DNA of 64,000 bases from positions 62,001 to 126,000 of the forward strand of contig JBBPSI010000052.1 in assembly GCA_038093515.1 (NCBI GenBank), in the 5' to 3' direction. Below the pieces are notes generated by a model, which saw nothing but the letters and a program-made list of their open reading frames with translations, ran no database searches and was not told the origin of the DNA. Source of the stretch: Butyriboletus loyo (Eukaryota > Basidiomycota > Agaricomycetes > Boletales > Boletaceae). Shown here one piece after another: positions 59,501 through 64,000 of this stretch. The position numbers and the translations under genes are program-made. How positions within the stretch are numbered: position 1 is the stretch's first letter; the number at the start of each line of letters is the position of its first letter.

Positions 59501-60319
59501 GGAGGAGAGCGAGGATGACGAAGAGGACTCGGAAGAGGTGAAGGAGCTCAAGGTAAGATGATTCTTTGATCCGCCCGTCGTCGGCGTTGGCTCAACATAC
59601 TTGCAGGCACGGCGGCGATATTTGCGATCTTTACTTGCGTCTGCTCAACGACTACCCCCTTCCTCTTCGACACAACGCCCGAAACGTCTTCCACGCCGGC
59701 CTGTCGCATCTGCTCCGACGTTGAACGTCGTTCCCGGTTATACCGTTCTCGTGCTTGACACGAACATTATTTTGTCATCATTATCTATCGTTACCTCGAT
59801 CGTCGAGTCGCTTCGATGGACCGTCGTCATCCCTGTTCCAGTCATCATGGAACTTGATGGCCTTTGCGCCAACACATCTCAGCTCGGCGAGGCCGCACAA
59901 GAGGCCGTCGCCTATATCACGTCTCACGTCCGATCGCACGCAACATCGCTCAAAGTCCAGACGTCCAAGGGCAACTATCTCACGTCCGTCAGCATCCGAA
60001 CCGAACAAGTCGAGTTTTCTGATGAAGAATCCTGGGATCGGTGTATGGACGATCTCATCCTCAAGGCTGCCATCTGGCAAGACGAGCACTGGATTGATCG
60101 ATCCGCGCTTCTCAAGGGTGCTGCCGCCTCGCGAGATACGAGCAGTGCCGTCAAGGTCGTACTGCTGAGTCTCGACCGCAATCGTGAGTTGTTGTCTCGT
60201 TTTATCTTACGTTTTGACCTCATGGTGATCGTCCCCCAGTTCGGCTCAAGGCCCGTTCACGGCAGCTATCCGCAGCAGGCGAGAAGGACTTGGCTTCCAT
60301 CCTCGCTTGTGGGACGTAA
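56596..60319 (+). CDS. EST1/SMG6-like protein with C-terminal PIN domain
   Basis: Homologue of SMG6/EST1A, the nonsense-mediated decay endonuclease related to telomerase-associated Est1. The start MDSSKPHHRRRDPAQPTDIA at 56596 leads a Pro/Ser-rich disordered region (to about 57290). The 14-3-3/TPR-like EST1 domain starts near NAFAVQLKKLYRSISALESK and includes VIPTKYNIIIRLWTHAFHKL, DFIYFAYTFYTGLLEEPSLR and GKLHHHLGLLSREVETEELR with AVYHFVKR. The helical EST1 C-part follows (VPELFVLLHGMLFTNIELDD). An acidic stretch (about 59460-59540) separates it from the PIN domain. The PIN domain contains VLVLDTNIILSSLSIVTSIV, VVIPVPVIMELDGLCANTSQ and DDLILKAAIWQDEHW. LSLDRN splices to LRLKARSRQLSAAGEKDLAS and ends ILACGT at TAA 60317-60319. 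The acidic PIN residues are present. Confidence 0.88.
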
Positions 60320-60708
60320 TAAGGACGGACACGGTTATTTGGATGTACTCCCGTTACTCAAATCTTTGATTCCTCCCATGATCCAGTTTGATGGGGAACG
60401 CGCACAAAAAGGTGTCGCATCGTGATGGAGGGTCGTTTCTGCTTGGATAGCTAAACTCTTACCCATGGCACGCCGGGAGGCGGTAGTCAGTGGTGCAGAC
60501 CATGACGGAGCTTTGTTATTGACACACTTGCATCATACCTTGACCTTCATTACATACCATCCTTCCGCGTTAATAAGTGTACATGTTGTATTCACTCTTT
60601 ACTTGGCACATGATTGATGTTATTTTATCGTCGTTTTACTGTGCGTGATGAAATCCATGTCTATAATACACAACGTCTCGAAGCGTTCCGTATATCGGAT
60701 CTATCCGC
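60320..60708. other. 3' intergenic region between convergent SMG6-like and NDK genes
   Basis: About 390 bp; no gene recognised. It should contain both 3' UTRs. The sequence after the SMG6-like stop remains open in another frame to 60425, which is the unspliced form of its last exon. Confidence 0.4.
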
Positions 60709-61384
60709 CTACTCGTAAATCATGCTTGCCTGGGTGAGGTTGTACTGGAGCGTTCCCTCGGAGAACCAGCTAAGGTAGCAAGGTGAGCGGTGACTTGGGC
60801 CACGACGCCAATGATTTAAACACGACGTACAGCGCGATCTCCTTCTCGGCATTCTCGACGGAATCGGAACCATGACAAATGTTGCGACCGACAGCAAGGG
60901 CGTAGTCGCCACGGATCGTTCCTGATGAAAGATGCGTTTAGCAACGCCATCACGCGGAAAAAGGAGGCAACATACCGGCTTGAGATTGGAGGGGGTTCGT
61001 AGCACCAAGCATAGCGCGACCCGTCTTGACGGCGTCGAGGCCCTCAAGAACTATGCAAAACACGGGGCCGGACTGCATGTACTTGATCAAGCCGGGGAAG
61101 AAGGGCTTGTCCCTGAGATCGGCATAGTCTGTGATGTGAGGTGAGAGAGAAGCGATGGGAGATATAAAAGGATGAGTACGTTTTTCGAGGTGTTCTTTGG
61201 ATGGGAGGGCGAGCTTGGCGGCGATGAGCTTGAAGCCGCGTCTCTCGAAACGGGTGAGGATTTCGCCGATGAGACCGCGGTCGACGCCATCGGGCTGTTT
61301 GTTGAACGGGAGATGTTTGGATGTGGGAGGGTTTTACGATACCTTGACCATGATGTAGGTGCGTTCGTGGATGTTGGGTGCCAT
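60709..61384 (-). CDS. NDK1: Nucleoside diphosphate kinase
   Basis: Transfers the gamma phosphate between nucleoside triphosphates through a phosphohistidine. The start at 61384 gives [14 protein letters not shown]. It splices to [79 protein letters not shown] and [20 protein letters not shown]. The last holds the active-site His in NICHGSDS. Next is [10 protein letters not shown] and, after a short intron, [19 protein letters not shown] with the stop at 60709-60711. This is the complete roughly 150-residue single-domain enzyme. Four short introns are read, all GT-AG. It is divergent from QCR7, with 171 bp between start codons. Confidence 0.95.
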
Positions 61385-61458
61385 GACTAGGAGGAGGGCA
61401 GAGCCGATCGCGATGGTATCTTGGAGAGTCGAATAAATTTTGATCTTATCAGTAAATT

Positions 61459-61469
61459 ATATATAAATA
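61459..61469 (+). promoter_or_regulatory. TATA-like element in the NDK/QCR7 shared promoter
   Basis: TATATATAAAT-type sequence about 90 bp before the QCR7 start codon, inside the 171 bp divergent spacer. It is the clearest TATA-like motif next to a gene in this window. Confidence 0.45.
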
Positions 61470-61555
61470 CCGTACAAACAAGGGCAAACATCGTTCCCGA
61501 GTGGCCCCGTTGGGAAGCGTAGAGTTTGACCAACGAACCCGACAAGCAATAAACG

Positions 61556-62124
61556 ATGAACGCGCTCGGACCATCTCTCGCACCTTATGTGCGCTCGTCC
61601 CGCTCGCTCAAGGGACTCATCACCCCCGTTGCTCACTGGTACGCCAACTTGATGGGCTACCGCCGAATGGGCCTCAAATACGACGACCTCCGTACGTATC
61701 TTTCTCCGTTTTTCTCCGTTTTCGTTGTTCGTGCAACCTCTGACGCCGGCAACGTTTTCTTTTTTCTGAAGAAATGGAAGAGCTACCTGAAGTACAGAGG
61801 GTACGTTCGCGCTCGATTTGGTAGACTGACTGGATCACGACGACCTTGGGCTTCGTAGGCTTTGGCGCGTCTGACGCCCCGCGAAGCGTACGACCGTGCA
61901 TACCGCATGAAGGCATCGTTGCACGCGAGTGCTCTTCACAAGGATTTGCAAAAGGAGGAGTGGGTTCCGGCCAAAGACGTATGCCCAACGCTAATTCGCT
62001 GCGGCACTGTCTCTGATTCCTCGTTTGACAGGACGTCCGCTACCTCAAGCCACATATCGAGTCTGTCATCAAGGAGGACGAGGAGAGAGCCGCCTGGGAC
62101 AACATGACTGTCCGCCGAAATTAG
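61556..62124 (+). CDS. QCR7: Ubiquinol-cytochrome c reductase subunit 7 (complex III, Qcr7)
   Basis: Matrix-facing 14 kDa subunit of the bc1 complex. Four exons, 61556-61691, 61772-61800, 61859-61978 and 62032-62124, sum to 378 nt (125 aa) in frame. The protein starts MNALGPSLAPYVRSSRSLKG and continues AHWYANLMGYRRMGLKYDDL, QMEELPEVQR, ALARLTPREAYDRAYRMKAS, LQKEEWVPAKD, DVRYLKPHIESVIKEDEERA, and ends AAWDNMTVRRN. This corresponds over its full length to the family (YDDL, EVQRAL, R-YR-K, YL-P). The 29 nt second exon is very small. The gene is convergent with transketolase (123 bp gap). Confidence 0.94.
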
Positions 62125-62247
62125 ACTTGTTAACTCGATGTAGACACCGCGACTATCCATAATGCCTCACTGCACGCTGCATTCAAGTCTCTACGCAGTT
62201 TGAACGTCTATTCGTAATTACACGGATACTTTCGGAATCCAGCCATT

Positions 62248-64000
62248 TTACAGAGCCTTTTCAAGAGGAGAAACAACCTTTTGGCCCTTGTAGAAACTGA
62301 TCACTTTTTTCCCGACCGTAGCAATATCTGGATCGGGAGAGTCAGTCCAAGTCACGGATGCAAGTGAATGTACGTACTTGTACCGGTAATACCAAACTTC
62401 TCATAAACCTTCTGGTATGGTCCTGATGCTCCCCATGCTGGCAAGCCGTATTGCTGCAAATGGTCATGAATACAACTGCAACCTCAGACACACTCGACAC
62501 TTGCCTCGTGGCTGTACTTTTGCCATCCTAGGGTCGACAATGCCTCCAAGGACAAGATCGGAGCTCCGCTCCTCAGGACACTCAGCTTGTATCCCTTGTC
62601 TTGCTTGTCGAACACAGACCAGCATGGCAAGCTCACAAGTCGGACTTTGTAACCTTCATTTTTGAGCTTGCTTGCAGCCTCCAATGCGATCGGAACCTCG
62701 CTTCCGCTGCTAACAATTGTCAAGTCCTCCTTGCCTTCGACCTCGTAGAGCACGTATCCACCACGTGCAGCGCGTTCGATCGTAGATCCCTCGATGTTGG
62801 GAAGATTCTGGCGGGAAAGTGAGAGGATCGAAGGGGTCTCTCTGCTCTGGACCGCAACCATGTAGGATGCAGAGGTCTCGTTACCGTCTGCAGGGCGCCA
62901 GAAGTCGAGATTTGGGGTGGCACGGAAATGGGCAGCAGTTTCAATGGGCTGGTGAGTAGGGCCGTCTTCACCGAGGCCAATGGAATCATGAGTTGCTGGG
63001 TGCATAGATGCGTCAAGAGATGCGTGAAAAGTAGGAGTAGAACACCACATACCAACCCAGATTACCTGGTGCTTGCTGAGAGCTGATAACCTCACAGCAC
63101 CGGCAGCGTACGACACAAAGTTCTGCACCCGAATGAGCACAAGCTTATCTAGTTCGCAATCGCACGCACCAAGAAAGTCCCAACAAAGGGTATAATACCG
63201 CCATAGGCCGAAAGACCGTTAGCGATTGCACCCATAGCATGCTCACGGACGCCATAGCGGATATAGATTCCAGAGTAACTTCCCAGGCCGGTGCTAGGGT
63301 GCTGGAAGTCGACGGTTCCCTTGGCCTTGGTCAAATTACTACCAGTCAGATCTGCCGAACCTCCCATGAGGTCTGGAAGCTTGAGTGTTATGGCAGTCAG
63401 AACAATTTCGGAGTACTTCCTGGAGGCCTGCGCGGCGTCGCTGGGCTTGTAGACCGGCAGGGAGTTCTCCCATCCTTCCGGAAGCTTTCCGGCAATCCGA
63501 CGCGTGAGCTCCGCGTGTTCCTTCGGGTAAGCCTGGCTATACTTGGCAAACAAGGTCGTCCAAGTTGCCTCAAGCCCGGCGCCCCGGCGGGCGGCTGCCC
63601 GGTATGTCGCATATGTCTCACTGTGAACGTAGAAGGACTTGTCCTGTGGGAAATTGGATGCGCTCTTGAGAGATTGAATGTCGTCGGCCTTGAGGGCTGT
63701 GAGAGATCAGATCGGGCCAGGAAGGACGATGCAAAGATGTGGCCACGCACGAGCACCATGGACACCATGAGTACCCTGTTGCTTAGAACCATACCCGATC
63801 GTCGTTCGGAGCCGGATAATGCTGGGCTTGGTCTTCTCGCTGCGGGCGGCTGCGATCGCGTTGTAGATTCCGTCGAGGTCGCTACCGTAATATGTTAACC
63901 AAAGAACGCAGACAGTGTAGTCGCACATTACCTATCACCGTCTTCGACAGCAAGAACCTGCCAGCCATACGACAAAAACCGCTGGCCGACATCCTCGGTG
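62248..64000 (-). CDS. TKL1: Transketolase, C-terminal two thirds; 5' truncated by window edge
   Basis: Thiamine-diphosphate enzyme of the non-oxidative pentose phosphate pathway. The minus-strand frame enters at the right edge. Read in coding order it shows QRFLSYGWQVLAVEDGDR, DLDGIYNAIAAARSEKTKPS with IIRLRTTIGYGSKQQGTHGV, HGA, ALKADDIQSL and FYVHSETYATYRAAARRGAG. The middle domain includes LPDLMGGSADLTGSNLTK and IRYGVREHAMGAIANGLSAY, with the catalytic Glu of the TPP site. ATHDSIGLGEDGPTHQPIET and LDFWRPADGNETSASYMVAV follow. The C-terminal domain has DLTIVSSGSEVPIALEAASK with LVSLPCWSVFDKQDKGYK, ending after two more introns in VVSPLEKAL with TAA at 62248-62250. All conserved motifs in the visible part are intact. 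The N-terminal TPP-binding exons lie outside the window. Confidence 0.94.

Noticed and set aside
60320..60425. Extension of the SMG6-like protein to 60425
   Set aside because: This end arises from reading through the last intron; splicing LSLDRN to LRLKARSRQL restores the conserved C-terminus and ends at 60319.
1..64000. tRNA genes, CRISPR arrays, rRNA or bacterial operons
   Set aside because: No tRNA box A/B pair, no spaced identical repeats and no rRNA core sequence were recognised by eye; a tRNAscan-SE run would settle tRNAs.

Overview
The window is nuclear DNA from a filamentous basidiomycete, most likely an Agaricomycete. Genes are dense and on both strands. Most are cut by many short GT-AG introns of about 45-75 nt, and the proteins are fungal versions of eukaryotic housekeeping families. 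I cannot name the species. There are no bacterial operons, CRISPR arrays or plasmid functions, and I recognised no tRNA or rRNA gene.

Layout. 1-6.4 kb: the 3' part of a TEL2 gene, mitochondrial complex I 24 kDa subunit (NDUFV2), a bestrophin-type anion channel and a TEA-domain transcription factor. 6.7-16 kb: a many-exon gene that looks like a meiotic chromosome-axis core protein (Red1/SYCP2/ASY3 type), then an M1 aminopeptidase. 16-24 kb: mRNA cap guanine-N7 methyltransferase, the HECT ubiquitin ligase Rsp5, and an MIT/coiled-coil protein resembling NRBF2/Atg38. 24-26.6 kb: a decayed non-LTR retroelement (RNase H, zinc knuckle, tail) and a degenerate tandem repeat. 26.6-36.3 kb: kinetochore NDC80, a TmpA-like multi-pass membrane oxidoreductase, an ERI1-like 3'-5' exonuclease with an N-terminal hydrophobic segment, Cms1 (90S pre-ribosome) and mitoribosomal mL60. 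36.4-46.3 kb: splicing factor SF3A1, a small hypothetical gene, an ER tail-anchored E2 of the UBE2J/Ubc6 group, mitoribosomal MRP10, a NYN-domain protein with two C-terminal winged-helix-like repeats, and the mitochondrial translational activator TACO1. 47.4-56.5 kb: a SulP sulfate permease, the WD40 protein STRAP, a 3.2 kb stretch without a recognised gene, and a short-chain dehydrogenase. 56.6-64 kb: an SMG6/EST1-type PIN protein, nucleoside diphosphate kinase, complex III subunit QCR7, and transketolase running off the right edge.

Five nuclear genes for mitochondrial proteins (NDUFV2, mL60, MRP10, TACO1, QCR7) lie in the window. RNA-processing genes are also frequent (ABD1, SF3A1, ERI1-like, Cms1, NYN, SMG6). 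Several neighbours are head-to-head with short shared promoters: mL60/SF3A1, ERI1/Cms1, NDK/QCR7, E2/MRP10. I see no biosynthetic or defence cluster. The least ordinary loci are the putative meiotic axis gene, the NYN double-repeat gene, the hydrophobic-anchored ERI1 and the TmpA-like protein. Exon structures were read by eye from splice signals and family conservation. Where I checked that the summed exons stay in frame, this is stated.
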